Shown here: positions 16,383 through 26,195 of the stretch, one piece after another
Layout of the letters: every line of letters begins with the position of its first letter
Position numbering within the stretch: the first letter of the stretch is position 1
Assembly: GCF_027912835.1 (NCBI RefSeq)
Contig: NZ_CP115768.1
Location: 930,001-994,000, forward strand
Source of the DNA: Paracoccus sediminicola
GTDB taxonomy: Bacteria; Pseudomonadota; Alphaproteobacteria; Rhodobacterales; Rhodobacteraceae
Direction: 5' to 3'
DNA length: 64,000 bases
Translations under genes and position numbers: made by a program
Notes under the pieces: model-generated
Databases searched by the model: none
Seen by the model: only the letters and a program-made list of their open reading frames with translations
What the model was told of the DNA's origin: nothing

Positions 16383-18338
16383 ATGCCCGGATATGCTCGC
16401 CTCGCCGCCCTGATCCTGCCGCTTTCGCTGATCGCCGCGCCGCTCTCTGCTCAGGAGAGTGACGGCGCCGAAGCGCCGCCCGAGGCCGAGGCCGGTGCCG
16501 GCGAGGCGCAGCCCACGGCAGCGCCACCCGAGGCAGGTGAAGGGGAAAACGTCACCGTCGCGCATGGCATCGGCGTGTTCGGCCCCCCGGCGCTGCCCGA
16601 AGATTTCGAGCATCTCGGCTATGTGAATCCCGACGCGCCCAAGGGCGGAGAGATCTCGATCGCGCTGGCGGCCAGCTTTGACAGCTTCAACCCCTATACG
16701 GTCAAGGGACGCAGCGACGCGCTGTCGACGGTGATGCATGAATCGCTGATGACCGGCACGATGGACGAGGTCGGCTCTGCCTATTGCCTGCTCTGCGAGA
16801 CGGTCGAATATCCCGAGAGCCGCGACTGGGCGATCTTCAATCTGCGCGACGAGGCCAGCTTCTCGGATGGCACCCCGGTGACCGCGGAAGATGTGCTTTT
16901 TACCTATGAGGCTCTGCGCGATGACGGGCTGTCCTCGTTCCGCCGGGTGATTGCGCAATCCATCGCCGGGGCCGAGATCCTCGACGAGCGCCGGATCCGT
17001 TTCGATTTCGTCGAGGGTTATCCGCGCCGCGACGTGGTGCAGACGGCGGGCGGGCTGCCTGTGTTCTCCAAGAAGGATTTCGAGGAAAACGGCCGGACGC
17101 TGAGCGACAGCACCGCGACGCCCTATATCGGTTCGGGGCCCTATATGTTCGGCAGCGCAGATATGGGGCGGCAATCGATCTGGAAGCGCAATCCGGATTA
17201 CTGGGGCCGGGATCTGCCGATCAATCGCGGGCGGCATAATTTCGACACGATCCGCATCGAATATTTCGGCGATAACGAGGCGGCTTTCGAAGGTTTCAAG
17301 GCGGGCGAATACAGTTTCCGGCAGGAAAGCTCGGCCAGCCAATGGGCGACGGGCTATGATTTCCCGGCCATCGAGAACGGCTATGTCGTCAAGACCGCCG
17401 TCCCCAATGGTGACAAGGCCGCGGCGCAGGGTTTCTTTATCAATATGCGGCGCGAGAAGTTCCAGGATGTGCGCGTCCGAGAAGCGCTCGGGCTGATGTT
17501 CAACTTCGAATGGTCGAATGCGACGCTGTTCTATGACCAATACACCAGAACGGATTCCTTCTGGGAAAACAGTGATCTGGAGGCAACAGGTAAACCGGGC
17601 GAGGCAGAGCTTGCCTTGCTGGAACCGCTGGCGGCGGATTTGCCGGACGGGGTGCTGACCGACGAGGTCGTCACGGCGCCCGAAAGCGGCGCACGCCAGC
17701 TTGATCGCGGCAATCTGCGCGCCGCCGCGCGTCTGCTGGATGAGGCGGGATGGCAGGCCGGCAGCGATGGCATGAGGCGCAACGCGGATGGCGAGGTGCT
17801 AAGCGTCGAATTCCTGAACGATTCTCAGACATTCGATCGCATTATCAACCCGTTCATCGAAAATCTTCGCGCGCTCGGCGTGGACGCGACCATGGCCAAG
17901 GTGGATGGCAGCGAATACGAGAACCGGCGTTACGAATTCGATTACGATATCATGGTGACCCATGCGCTGACAGGGCTGATCGCGAGTGACGGGCTGTATC
18001 AGATCTTTGGCTCGCAGGGGGTGGATGACGTCTTCAACGCCGCCGGGATCTCGAACCCGGCGGTGGACAGCCTGATCGGCGCGGCGGTCGCAGCCGAGAC
18101 CGAGGACGAGATGACCACCGCCACCCGCGCGCTCGACCGGGTGCTGCGCGCGATCCGGCCCTGGGTGCCGAACTGGTATAGCGGAGATATCAGGCTGGCC
18201 TATTACGACCAGTATGATTATCCCGACGATCTGCCGCCCTACCTGTCGAACACCATCAGCAGCCCGTGGTATTTCGACTTTGCCTGGTTCGACGAGGAAG
18301 GCGCGGCGCGGCTGCGCGAGGCGGGCATCCTGCGCTGA
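16383..18338 (+). CDS. yejA: Oligopeptide ABC transporter substrate-binding protein YejA
   Basis: Periplasmic SBP_bac_5-family protein of the Yej peptide importer (in E. coli it takes up microcin C and some peptides). ATG 16383 is preceded by AGGA and begins a Sec signal peptide (MPGYARLAALILPLSLIAAPLSAQ); a GTG at 16353 is less likely. A Pro/Ala/Glu-rich linker of about 35 residues follows, then AHGIGVFGPPALPEDFEHLGYVNPDAPKGG (key YejA feature: LGYVNPDAPKGG) and the long binding domain. About 650 aa, usual for YejA. It heads yejABEF. Confidence 0.9.
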   Translation: MPGYARLAALILPLSLIAAPLSAQESDGAEAPPEAEAGAGEAQPTAAPPEAGEGENVTVAHGIGVFGPPALPEDFEHLGYVNPDAPKGGEISIALAASFDSFNPYTVKGRSDALSTVMHESLMTGTMDEVGSAYCLLCETVEYPESRDWAIFNLRDEASFSDGTPVTAEDVLFTYEALRDDGLSSFRRVIAQSIAGAEILDERRIRFDFVEGYPRRDVVQTAGGLPVFSKKDFEENGRTLSDSTATPYIGSGPYMFGSADMGRQSIWKRNPDYWGRDLPINRGRHNFDTIRIEYFGDNEAAFEGFKAGEYSFRQESSASQWATGYDFPAIENGYVVKTAVPNGDKAAAQGFFINMRREKFQDVRVREALGLMFNFEWSNATLFYDQYTRTDSFWENSDLEATGKPGEAELALLEPLAADLPDGVLTDEVVTAPESGARQLDRGNLRAAARLLDEAGWQAGSDGMRRNADGEVLSVEFLNDSQTFDRIINPFIENLRALGVDATMAKVDGSEYENRRYEFDYDIMVTHALTGLIASDGLYQIFGSQGVDDVFNAAGISNPAVDSLIGAAVAAETEDEMTTATRALDRVLRAIRPWVPNWYSGDIRLAYYDQYDYPDDLPPYLSNTISSPWYFDFAWFDEEGAARLREAGILR

Positions 18339-18462
18339 GCGCCGCCATCCATGGCGTGACGGCTTGATTTTTGGGCCGATCCGGCGGACAAGGCTGGAAC
18401 ACGGAAACAAGGCCGGGGCATTGCGATGTTAACCGGCCGGGAAAAAAAGCGGGCAAAGGGGC

Positions 18463-19602
18463 ATGGCAGCCTATATCCTTCGGCGCTTGATGCTGATCAT
18501 TCCGACGCTGATCGGGATCATGCTGGTGAATTTCGCCCTGATCCAGTTCGTGCCGGGCGGTCCGATCGAGCAGGTGATCGCGCGGGTTCAGGGCGAGGGC
18601 GACAGTTTCGCAAATATCGCCGACAGCAGCGGCGGCGGGGGCGGCGGCATCGAATATGCCGGCGCGCAGGGCCTGCCGCCCGAGCTTCTCGATGAGCTGG
18701 AATTGCAGATGGGCTTTGCCGAAATCGTTTGCGAGGACGATTTTACCGGAGAGCCTAGCCTGGAGGCCGAGCAATGCCGGAAGGAACAGGTCGGCGCGGC
18801 CCGCCGCTTCGGCATGATGCTGGTGAATTACCTGACCTTCGATTTCGGCGAGAGCTGGTTCCGTTCGGCCGGGGTGGTCGATGAGGTGCTGCGCACATTG
18901 CCGGTCTCGATCACGCTCGGGCTGTGGTCGACGCTGCTGGCCTATCTGATCTCGATCCCGCTCGGCATCCGCAAGGCGGTGCGCGACGGCACCCCTTTCG
19001 ACACCTGGACCTCCAGCGCGATCGTGGTGGCCTATGCGATCCCGGCCTTTCTGTTCGCCGTGGTGCTGATCACGCTGTTTGCGGGCGGCACCTATTGGAA
19101 GATCTTTCCGCTGCGGGGCCTGACCAGCAACGATTTCGAGACGTTGTCGCTGTTCGGCAAAATCAAGGACTATCTCTGGCATATCGCGCTGCCGGTGATT
19201 TCGATGTCGATTTCGGGCTTTGCGACGCTGACCCTGCTCACCAAGAACAGCTTTCTCGACGAGATCAACAAGCAATATGTGATGACCGCCCGCGCCAAGG
19301 GGCTGACCGAGCGGCGTGTGCTGTATGGTCACGTGTTCCGCAACGCGATGCTGATCATCATCGCGGGGTTTCCGGGGATGCTGCTGGCGATCCTGTTCGG
19401 CGCCTCGATCCTGATCGAGACGATTTTCTCGCTGGACGGGCTTGGCCGTCTGGGCTTCGAGGCGGTGGTGCAGCGCGACTATCCGCTGGTTTTCGGAACG
19501 CTTTACATCTTCGGGCTGCTCGGGCTGGTGATCGGGCTGATCTCTGACCTGATGTATGTGATCGTCGATCCCCGGATCGATTTCGAGAAGAGGGCCGGCT
19601 GA
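18463..19602 (+). CDS. yejB: ABC peptide transporter permease YejB
   Basis: 379-aa inner-membrane permease with six predicted helices, starting with the family's YILRRLMLIIPTLIGIML. The long periplasmic insertion after helix 1 (about residues 40-115, with a Gly-rich GGGGGGIEYAGAQGLPPELL segment and a CEDDF...AEQCRK pair of cysteines) is typical of YejB and longer than in DppB. The EAA loop is near TARAKGLTERRVLYGHVFRNA. Its TGA overlaps the yejE ATG by one base. Confidence 0.93.
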   Translation: MAAYILRRLMLIIPTLIGIMLVNFALIQFVPGGPIEQVIARVQGEGDSFANIADSSGGGGGGIEYAGAQGLPPELLDELELQMGFAEIVCEDDFTGEPSLEAEQCRKEQVGAARRFGMMLVNYLTFDFGESWFRSAGVVDEVLRTLPVSITLGLWSTLLAYLISIPLGIRKAVRDGTPFDTWTSSAIVVAYAIPAFLFAVVLITLFAGGTYWKIFPLRGLTSNDFETLSLFGKIKDYLWHIALPVISMSISGFATLTLLTKNSFLDEINKQYVMTARAKGLTERRVLYGHVFRNAMLIIIAGFPGMLLAILFGASILIETIFSLDGLGRLGFEAVVQRDYPLVFGTLYIFGLLGLVIGLISDLMYVIVDPRIDFEKRAG

Positions 19603-20705
19603 TGGCGATGTCCGAGCTCAACCGCCGCCGCTGGCGCAATTTCCGGTCGAACAAGCGGGCCTTCTGGTCGCTGATCCTGTTCTCGATCCTGTTCGGGCTG
19701 TCGCTCTTTGCCGAGCTGATCGCCAATGACAAGCCGATCATCGCCTCTTATCGCGGCGAGCTGCATTTCCCGATCTATCGCTTCTACCCTGAGACCGAAT
19801 TCGGCGGCGAGTTCGCAACCGAGGCGGTCTATACCGATCCGGCGGTGCAATGCCTGATCGTGTCGGGCGGGCGCGAGGATTGCTGGGACGATCCCGAAGG
19901 CTTCATCGCCGCGGTCGAGGATGGCAGCGCGCAGATCTCCGAAGACGAGAAAGGCTGGATGATCTGGCCGATCATTCCCTATCACTACCGCACGACCAAC
20001 AATGTCGGTCCGGCGCCGAGCGCGCCCGACGGCGATCATTGGCTGGGCACCGACGCGACCTCGCGCGATGTCGCGGCGCGGACGATCTATGGATTCCGCA
20101 CTTCGGTGCTGTTCACGCTGATCGTGACATCGATCGCTTCGGTGATCGGCGTGGCGATGGGCGCGGTGCAGGGCTATTTCGGGGGGCGTACCGACATCAT
20201 CATGCAGCGCATCCTCGAGATCTGGCAGAACGTCCCGGTGCTTTATGTCATCATCATCATGTTCGCGATTTTCGGGCGCGGCTTCGGACTTCTGGTCTTC
20301 ATCATGATCCTGTTCGGCTGGCCCGCGCTTGTGGCCGTCGTGCGCGCCGAGTTCCTGCGGGCGCGGAATTTCGAGTATGTCCGCGCCGCGCGCGCCCTCG
20401 GGGTGGGGGACCGCAAGATCATGTTCCGTCATATCCTGCCCAACGCGATGGTGGCGACGCTGACCATGCTGCCCTTCGTGGTGACCGGCACCATCTCGTC
20501 GCTGGCGGCGCTGGATTACCTGGGCTATGGCCTGCCGACGAGCGCGCCGAGCCTGGGCGAGCTGGCGCTCGTCGCCAAGCAGAATCTCAAGGCGCCCTGG
20601 CTGGCCTTTACCGCCTTTCTGACCTTCGCCATCATGCTGTCGCTTCTGGTCTTCATCTTCGAAGGCGTGCGCGATGCGTTCGACCCGCGAAAGACCTTCA
20701 AATGA
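19602..20705 (+). CDS. yejE: ABC peptide transporter permease YejE
   Basis: 367-aa second permease. N-terminal helix after RRRWRNFRSNKRAFWSL, a large periplasmic insert (about 45-145) with IIASYRGELHFPIYRFYPET and PYHYRTTNN as in YejE, then DHWLGTDATSRDVAAR and the EAA loop RAARALGVGDRKIMFRHILPNA. Starts within the yejB stop and overlaps yejF by 4 nt. Confidence 0.93.
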   Translation: MAMSELNRRRWRNFRSNKRAFWSLILFSILFGLSLFAELIANDKPIIASYRGELHFPIYRFYPETEFGGEFATEAVYTDPAVQCLIVSGGREDCWDDPEGFIAAVEDGSAQISEDEKGWMIWPIIPYHYRTTNNVGPAPSAPDGDHWLGTDATSRDVAARTIYGFRTSVLFTLIVTSIASVIGVAMGAVQGYFGGRTDIIMQRILEIWQNVPVLYVIIIMFAIFGRGFGLLVFIMILFGWPALVAVVRAEFLRARNFEYVRAARALGVGDRKIMFRHILPNAMVATLTMLPFVVTGTISSLAALDYLGYGLPTSAPSLGELALVAKQNLKAPWLAFTAFLTFAIMLSLLVFIFEGVRDAFDPRKTFK

Positions 20706-22480
20706 CGCGCCCCGACGACAAAGACCCGCATCTGCCCCCCGAGATCGAGACAGAGAATCTTGCGCCCGGTATGCCGCCTCCGCCGGTGGATGTTGAACAC
20801 GAGGTGGACCAGCCCGCCGACGAGACCGGCACCGCGCCGCCGCCCAATGCCGATGAGATGGTGGTCCATCCCGGCGGGCTGCCCGATGACGTGGTGTTGG
20901 ATGTGCGCGATCTTCGGATCAGCTTCAGCCAGGACGGAAACGTCATCCCGGCGGTGCGCGGGGTGAGCTTTCAGATCGGGCGCGGCGAAACCGTGGCGCT
21001 TGTCGGCGAATCCGGCTCGGGCAAATCGGTCACGGCGCTGTCGACGGTGCAGCTTCTGGGCGACTCGGCGAAGCTGGACGGTCATATCTCTTACGAGGGG
21101 CGCGAGCTGGTCGGCGCCCCGGAAAAGCTGCTGCGCGGCATCCGCGGCAACGATATCAGCTTCATCTTTCAAGAGCCGATGCTCTCGCTGAACCCGCTGC
21201 ACACGCTGGAGAAGCAGATTTCCGAAAGCATCCGCCTGCATCAGGGGCTGCGCGGTCCGGCGGTGCGGGCGCGGATCATCGAGCTTTTGACGCGGGTCGG
21301 GATCCGCGATCCCGAGACCCGGCTTGCCGATTATCCGCATCAGCTTTCGGGCGGGCAGCGTCAGCGGGTGATGATCGCCATGGCGCTGGCCAACGGTCCC
21401 GAGCTTCTGATCGCGGATGAGCCGACCACCGCGCTGGATGTGACGATTCAGGCGCAGATCCTCGACCTGCTGGACGAGCTGAAGCGCGAAGAGGGGCTGT
21501 CGATGCTGTTCATCAGCCATGATCTCGGGCTGGTGCGGCGGATTGCGGACCGGGTCTGCGTGATGAAGGACGGGGTCATCGTCGAGCAGGGGCCGACCCG
21601 GGCGATCTTCGACGATCCGCGCCACCCCTACACCCGAAAACTGCTCGCCGCCGAGCCGCAGGGACGCGCCCTCGACCTGCCCGAGGGGGCCGAGACACTG
21701 GTCGAGACCAAGGATCTCAGGGTGTGGTTCCCGATCCAGCGCGGTTTCCTGCGCCGCACCATCGGTCACGTCAAGGCGGTGAACGGCGCCTCGCTCTCGG
21801 TGCGCGCGGGCGAGACGCTGGGGATCGTGGGTGAATCCGGTTCGGGTAAGACGACGCTGGCGCTGGCGATCATGCGGCTGATCGAAAGCGACGGGCCGAT
21901 CCTTTATCTTGGCGACGATATTTCCGACTGGAAGGCGCGCCAGCTTCGCCGCTTGCGCCGGGACATGCAGATCGTGTTCCAGGACCCGTTCGGAAGCCTG
22001 TCGCCCCGCATGACGGTGGAAGAGATCATCGCCGAAGGGCTGGGGGTTCACGGCATCGAAAAGGGGCGCAACCGCCGCGAGATGGTTGCAGAGATCATGG
22101 CGGAGGTCGGGCTGAAGCCCGAATCGATGCATCGCTATCCGCATGAGTTCTCGGGCGGGCAGCGCCAGCGCATCGCGATCGCGCGGGCGATGATCCTGCG
22201 CCCGCGCGTGGTCGTGCTGGACGAGCCGACAAGCGCGCTCGACATGACCGTGCAGGTTCAGATCGTCGAGTTGCTGCGCCGGCTGCAACGCGATCACGGG
22301 CTGGCCTTTCTGTTCATCAGCCACGATCTCCGGGTGGTGCGCGCCATGTCGCATCAGATCATGGTGATGCGCGCCGGTGAAGTCGTCGAGCAGGGCAGCA
22401 CGGCGCAGATCTTTGATGCGCCGAAAAGCGATTATACGCGAACGCTGATGAACGCCGCCTTCCGCGACAAGGCGTCATGA
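20702..22480 (+). CDS. yejF: Twin ATPase of the Yej peptide transporter, with N-terminal extension
   Basis: 592-aa protein with two full ABC ATPase domains. First: Walker A GESGSGKS, signature LSGGQRQR, Walker [11 protein letters not shown]. Second: [30 protein letters not shown] 20702 overlaps the yejE stop (ATGA). Before the first domain (VLDVRDLRISF) there are about 62 Pro/Asp/Glu-rich residues not found in E. coli YejF; they look disordered. The stop overlaps the next gene by 4 nt. Confidence 0.92.
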   Translation: MTRPDDKDPHLPPEIETENLAPGMPPPPVDVEHEVDQPADETGTAPPPNADEMVVHPGGLPDDVVLDVRDLRISFSQDGNVIPAVRGVSFQIGRGETVALVGESGSGKSVTALSTVQLLGDSAKLDGHISYEGRELVGAPEKLLRGIRGNDISFIFQEPMLSLNPLHTLEKQISESIRLHQGLRGPAVRARIIELLTRVGIRDPETRLADYPHQLSGGQRQRVMIAMALANGPELLIADEPTTALDVTIQAQILDLLDELKREEGLSMLFISHDLGLVRRIADRVCVMKDGVIVEQGPTRAIFDDPRHPYTRKLLAAEPQGRALDLPEGAETLVETKDLRVWFPIQRGFLRRTIGHVKAVNGASLSVRAGETLGIVGESGSGKTTLALAIMRLIESDGPILYLGDDISDWKARQLRRLRRDMQIVFQDPFGSLSPRMTVEEIIAEGLGVHGIEKGRNRREMVAEIMAEVGLKPESMHRYPHEFSGGQRQRIAIARAMILRPRVVVLDEPTSALDMTVQVQIVELLRRLQRDHGLAFLFISHDLRVVRAMSHQIMVMRAGEVVEQGSTAQIFDAPKSDYTRTLMNAAFRDKAS

Positions 22481-23703
22481 AGATCCTGTTCGTCCACCAG
22501 AATTTTCCCGGTCAGTTCCTGCATCTCGCCCCCGCGCTCGCCCGTCGCGGGCATGAGGTGCTGGCGCTGACCGATCTCAAGAACGAGCGGCCAAGCCCGG
22601 TGCGGGTGGTGAAATACAAGACCCCGGGCGAGACGCGCTGCGGCCAGTCCCTGGCGCGGAGCTATGCCGATCACGTCGAGCGCGGCTATCTGGCGGCGCG
22701 GGGCGCTCGGGCCCTGCGCGACCGGCATGGTTATGTGCCCGACGTGATCTTTGGCCATTCCGGCTGGGGCGAGACGCTGTTTCTGCGCGAGATCTGGCCT
22801 GATGCGACGCTGTTGATCTATGCCGAGCTGATGTATCGCACGCGCGGGCATGACGTTGCCTTCGACCCCGAGACGACGCAGGATGCCGATCTGGCGCGGT
22901 TCAGCAGCGTGGCGCGGAATGCGCATCTGGCGCTTGGCATCCTGCAATGCGACGCGGCGCTTTCGCCGACGCGCTATCAGGCCGAAAGCTTCCCGCCCGA
23001 GCTGCAAAGCAAGATCACCGTGATCCATGACGGAATCGACACCGACAAGATGCGCCCGGACCCGGAGGCGCGCTTCACCCTGCCCAGCGGGCTTGTGCTG
23101 CGCGCGGGTGACGAGGTGCTGAGCTATGTGTCTCGCTCGCTCGAACCCTATCGCGGCTTTCACAGCTTCATGCGCGCGCTGCCGCAGGTCATGGCAGAGC
23201 GGCCCGGGGCGCAGGTGGTGGTGATCGGCGGAGACGGGGTGAGCTATGGCCGCAAACCGCCCGATGCCGAGAGCTGGAAGGCGAAGATGCTGGCCGAGAC
23301 CGGGGGGCGCATCGATCTCGACCGGGTGCATTTTCTGGGCCGGGTCAGTTACGGCGATTACCGGAGGGTCATCCAGCTCGCGCGGGTGCATTGCTATCTG
23401 ACCTATCCGTTCGTGCTGTCCTGGTCGCTGACCGAGGCGATGGCGGCGGGGGCCTATATCGTGGCTTCGGACACGGCGCCGGTGCAAGAGCTGATCCGCG
23501 ATGGCGAGAACGGGCGGCTCGTGCCGTTCTTCGACTGCGAGCGGATCGCGCAGGCGCTGATCCGCGGGCTCTCCGGCAGCGACCCGGAGGCCGGAGCGAT
23601 CCGCGCGGCGGCACGGCAGACGATCCTCGACAGCTATGATCTGAGGCGGCAGAGTCTGCCGAAGCTGATCGACTGGGTGGAGCGTTTCGGGCCGAAACGC
23701 TGA
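22477..23703 (+). CDS. Glycosyltransferase family 4
   Basis: 408-aa GT-B fold glycosyltransferase. The N-terminal Rossmann half begins MKILFVHQNFPGQFLHLAPAL with a GHSGWGET motif; the C-terminal GT4 half has VLSYVSRSLEPYRGFHSFMRALP (start of domain 2), FLGRVSYGDY and the nucleotide-sugar motif ending in E-AMAAGAYIVASD...VQELIRDGENG. No membrane segment, so cytosolic. The ATGA overlap with yejF shows translational coupling to the peptide transporter, an unusual partner. Sugar donor and acceptor are unknown; relatives make exopolysaccharide or O-antigen. Confidence 0.88.
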   Translation: MKILFVHQNFPGQFLHLAPALARRGHEVLALTDLKNERPSPVRVVKYKTPGETRCGQSLARSYADHVERGYLAARGARALRDRHGYVPDVIFGHSGWGETLFLREIWPDATLLIYAELMYRTRGHDVAFDPETTQDADLARFSSVARNAHLALGILQCDAALSPTRYQAESFPPELQSKITVIHDGIDTDKMRPDPEARFTLPSGLVLRAGDEVLSYVSRSLEPYRGFHSFMRALPQVMAERPGAQVVVIGGDGVSYGRKPPDAESWKAKMLAETGGRIDLDRVHFLGRVSYGDYRRVIQLARVHCYLTYPFVLSWSLTEAMAAGAYIVASDTAPVQELIRDGENGRLVPFFDCERIAQALIRGLSGSDPEAGAIRAAARQTILDSYDLRRQSLPKLIDWVERFGPKR

Positions 23704-23754
23704 GCGGTCAGGGGGCATCGCGCGCAGCCGATGCGCAAGGGGCGGCGAGGCCGC

Positions 23755-25062
23755 TTATCCCGGCAGCGTGATCCGCGCCGCCAGTCCGCCCAGTTCCGCA
23801 TCGCGACCGAGTTGCAATCCGCCGCCATTCAGCGCCGCGAGATCGGCCACGATGGCCAGGCCCAGCCCGGCCCCCGCGCCGCGTTCATCGAGCCGCGTGC
23901 CGCGTGACAGGGCCCGCGCGTGATCCGCATCGGCCATGCCCGGGCCGTCATCGGCGATAAGCAGGCGGGTCTGGCCGGGCGCGGCCTCGGCGCGGATGGA
24001 AATGTGGCGCGTGGCCCATCTCGTGGCGTTCTCCAGCAGATTGCCCATCATTTCCTGCGCATCCTCCTGTTCGACCGGCAATGTCAGCCCGACCGGAATA
24101 TCGCGCATGACCGTTATCCCACGTTCTTCCAGCTGACGGCGCAGCACCAGCAGGACATCGTCCAGCACCGCATCGAGCGGAGTGACCTGACCCAGCACCC
24201 GCCGCCCTCCGGCGCTGCGGGCGCGTTTCAGATGCCACGCCACCTGCCGGTCCATGCGGGCGATCATGGCTTGACCGGGATCGTCGGGCGCAAGCTCTCC
24301 CTGGAGCGACATGAGCGGCGTTTTCAGGGAATGGGCGAGATTGCCGATCTGCTCGCGCGTCCGGGACAACTGCTCGCGGTTCTGAGCCAGCAGAGCGTTA
24401 ATCTCTGCCGCGACGGGCTGAAGCTCCGAGACATCCGGGCGGGGCAGGGTTGCCGCCTTGCCCTCGCGCACCGAGCGCAGATCGCGGCCCATCCGGCGCA
24501 GGGATGACAGTCCCGCCGTCACCTGCACGATCACCGCCGCCGCCAGACCGGTCCCCAGAAGCGCCAGGGTGAGCGCCAGCGGATGGCGGACCGAGGCGAG
24601 CGCGGCGTCGATTTCGGCGCGCGGGGCGGTAACGACGACATTCAGCGCCTCGTCGCTGCCGGGAACGGTAAAGGCGCGCCCGGTCAGTCGCAGCGTCGCG
24701 CCATCGGGGCCTTGCGCCGCGACGCCCATCGCCTCGCCCGGGGCCGGAAGCGTGCCGTCATAAAGCGACTCGGAACTGGCGAAGCTGCTGCCATCCGCCG
24801 CGATCTGCCAGTACCAGCCCGAGAGCGGCGCCGAAAATCGCGGATCTCCGGGCACTGCGTAAAGCTGCGCCAGCCCCTGCGCGTCAGCCCGAGTCGCGGC
24901 GATCAGGGCATCGGCAATGGCGGCGGTTTCGGCATCGAAACGGGCGGTGATGAAGCGTTCCAGAACGCCGCCGATCACCAGATATGCGGCCAGAAGCGCC
25001 GCCGTCAGCCACGCCGCCGACAGCCACAACAGCCGTCCCCGGATCGAGTGCCAGCCGATCAA
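23755..25062 (-). CDS. Sensor histidine kinase (PhoQ-like)
   Basis: 435-aa inner-membrane kinase: helix 1 (about 11-32), a periplasmic sensor of about 130 residues, helix 2 (about 161-183), HAMP-like linker, then a dimerisation domain with phospho-acceptor His244 in LAHSLKTPL. ATP-binding motifs are NLLENATRWA (N box) and DDGPGM (G1), with GAGLGLAIV (G2). Start is a TTG at 25062 overlapping the regulator's stop (TTGA); no better start exists. The sequence LAHSLKTP is typical of the PhoQ subgroup. Pairs with the response regulator just upstream. Confidence 0.9.
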   Translation of the reverse strand: MIGWHSIRGRLLWLSAAWLTAALLAAYLVIGGVLERFITARFDAETAAIADALIAATRADAQGLAQLYAVPGDPRFSAPLSGWYWQIAADGSSFASSESLYDGTLPAPGEAMGVAAQGPDGATLRLTGRAFTVPGSDEALNVVVTAPRAEIDAALASVRHPLALTLALLGTGLAAAVIVQVTAGLSSLRRMGRDLRSVREGKAATLPRPDVSELQPVAAEINALLAQNREQLSRTREQIGNLAHSLKTPLMSLQGELAPDDPGQAMIARMDRQVAWHLKRARSAGGRRVLGQVTPLDAVLDDVLLVLRRQLEERGITVMRDIPVGLTLPVEQEDAQEMMGNLLENATRWATRHISIRAEAAPGQTRLLIADDGPGMADADHARALSRGTRLDERGAGAGLGLAIVADLAALNGGGLQLGRDAELGGLAARITLPG

Positions 25063-25745
25063 TCCTCTGCCGCCTTCTGCCCGGATCGGGTCGCGCGCAG
25101 CACATAGCCCTCGCCGCGCCGGGTCTCGATCACGCCATCTCCGATCTTCTTGCGCAGCCGCCCGATCACCACCTCGATGGATTTGAAATCGCGATCCGCC
25201 TGCGCATCATAGAGATGATCCGACAATTCCGCGCGCGAGACGACGCGGTTCTTGTGATGGATCAGATAGGACAGGATCCGGGTCTCGAAGGCGGTCAGCC
25301 GCAGAGGCACTCCATCGCGGGTGATGACGCCAAGCTGGCTGTCCAGCGACAGCGCGCCCGCCGGGATCACGGGCTGCGCATGGCCTGCCGCGCGGCGCAC
25401 AAGGGTCTGAGCGCGGATCACCACCTCGTCCAGCCGGAACGGCTTGACCGCATAGTCATCGGCGCCGGCGCGGAACCCGGCCACCTTATCGGCCCACTCG
25501 CCGCGCGCCGTCAGGATCAGCACCGGCATCGAGATGCCCTGAGCGCGCCAGCTTTCCAGCACCTCGATCCCCGACAATCCCGGCAGGCCAAGATCGAGCA
25601 CCGCAACATCATAGGTTTCGGTCGCGCCGAGAAATTCGCCCTCTTCGCCATCCGACGCATGGTCAGTCACGAAGCCTGCATCGCGCAGCGCCTGCACAAG
25701 CTGGTCCGACAGGGTCGGGTCATCCTCGATGATGAGGCAGCGCAT
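25059..25745 (-). CDS. Response regulator, OmpR/PhoP family
   Basis: 228-aa two-domain regulator. Receiver: acidic pair Asp8-Asp9, phosphorylation site Asp51 in AVLDLGLPG, Thr79 and Lys101 in VKPF. C-terminal winged helix ends with EVVIGRLRKKIG and RRGEGYVLRAT. The cognate kinase follows with a 4-nt overlap, and a PepSY protein gene precedes with a 1-nt overlap, so the three form one operon. Probable targets include the divergent PepSY/collagen-like gene at 26196; this is inference from position. Confidence 0.93.
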   Translation of the reverse strand: MRCLIIEDDPTLSDQLVQALRDAGFVTDHASDGEEGEFLGATETYDVAVLDLGLPGLSGIEVLESWRAQGISMPVLILTARGEWADKVAGFRAGADDYAVKPFRLDEVVIRAQTLVRRAAGHAQPVIPAGALSLDSQLGVITRDGVPLRLTAFETRILSYLIHHKNRVVSRAELSDHLYDAQADRDFKSIEVVIGRLRKKIGDGVIETRRGEGYVLRATRSGQKAAED

Positions 25746-26071
25746 TATCGCTCCTTTCGCGTCTGTGGCGGCACCCGCGCCGCGATCAGCCCGCGCCCGC
25801 GCACATCCAGCACCCGCCCGGTCATTGCGTCCAGCCTGATGCGGATCACGTTGCGCTGCGGCGAGATCAGGGTCAGCTCGTGGACGAGATCGGTGCCGAG
25901 CGCATATTCGAACGGATCGGGCGGGTCGAGCCGCGCCGCGAGCAGGCGTCCCTCATAGCGCGCAGCGATGATCGTCACGACGTCGTGAAGCGGCAGCGGC
26001 AGCGGCTGCCGCGGCGGCTCGGCGGCCAGTGGCAGGCTCAGCGCCAGCCATGTCAGGACGATGCGAAGCAT
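25745..26071 (-). CDS. Secreted PepSY-domain protein
   Basis: 108-aa protein with a short Sec signal (MLRIVLTWLALSLPLAAEP) and one PepSY-like domain: a helix (DVVTIIAARYEGRLLAARLDP), then strands ending in NVIRIRLDAMTGRVLDVRGRG. PepSY domains act as small inhibitors or sensors in the periplasm. It is the first gene of an operon with the two-component pair, a layout known for PhoPQ-like systems in alphaproteobacteria, so it may feed a signal to the kinase. Confidence 0.8.
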   Translation of the reverse strand: MLRIVLTWLALSLPLAAEPPRQPLPLPLHDVVTIIAARYEGRLLAARLDPPDPFEYALGTDLVHELTLISPQRNVIRIRLDAMTGRVLDVRGRGLIAARVPPQTRKER

Positions 26072-26195
26072 GCGATAAGCCTAGCCGGGTGAAGATAAAC
26101 GGAATCCAAATGGCTCATTGGTGAATGGTTCGCAATCGATTCGCTAGACCGTCTTCATCGGAGGCGATGCCTCTGCGAGTTTGAAAGGAAAAGAC

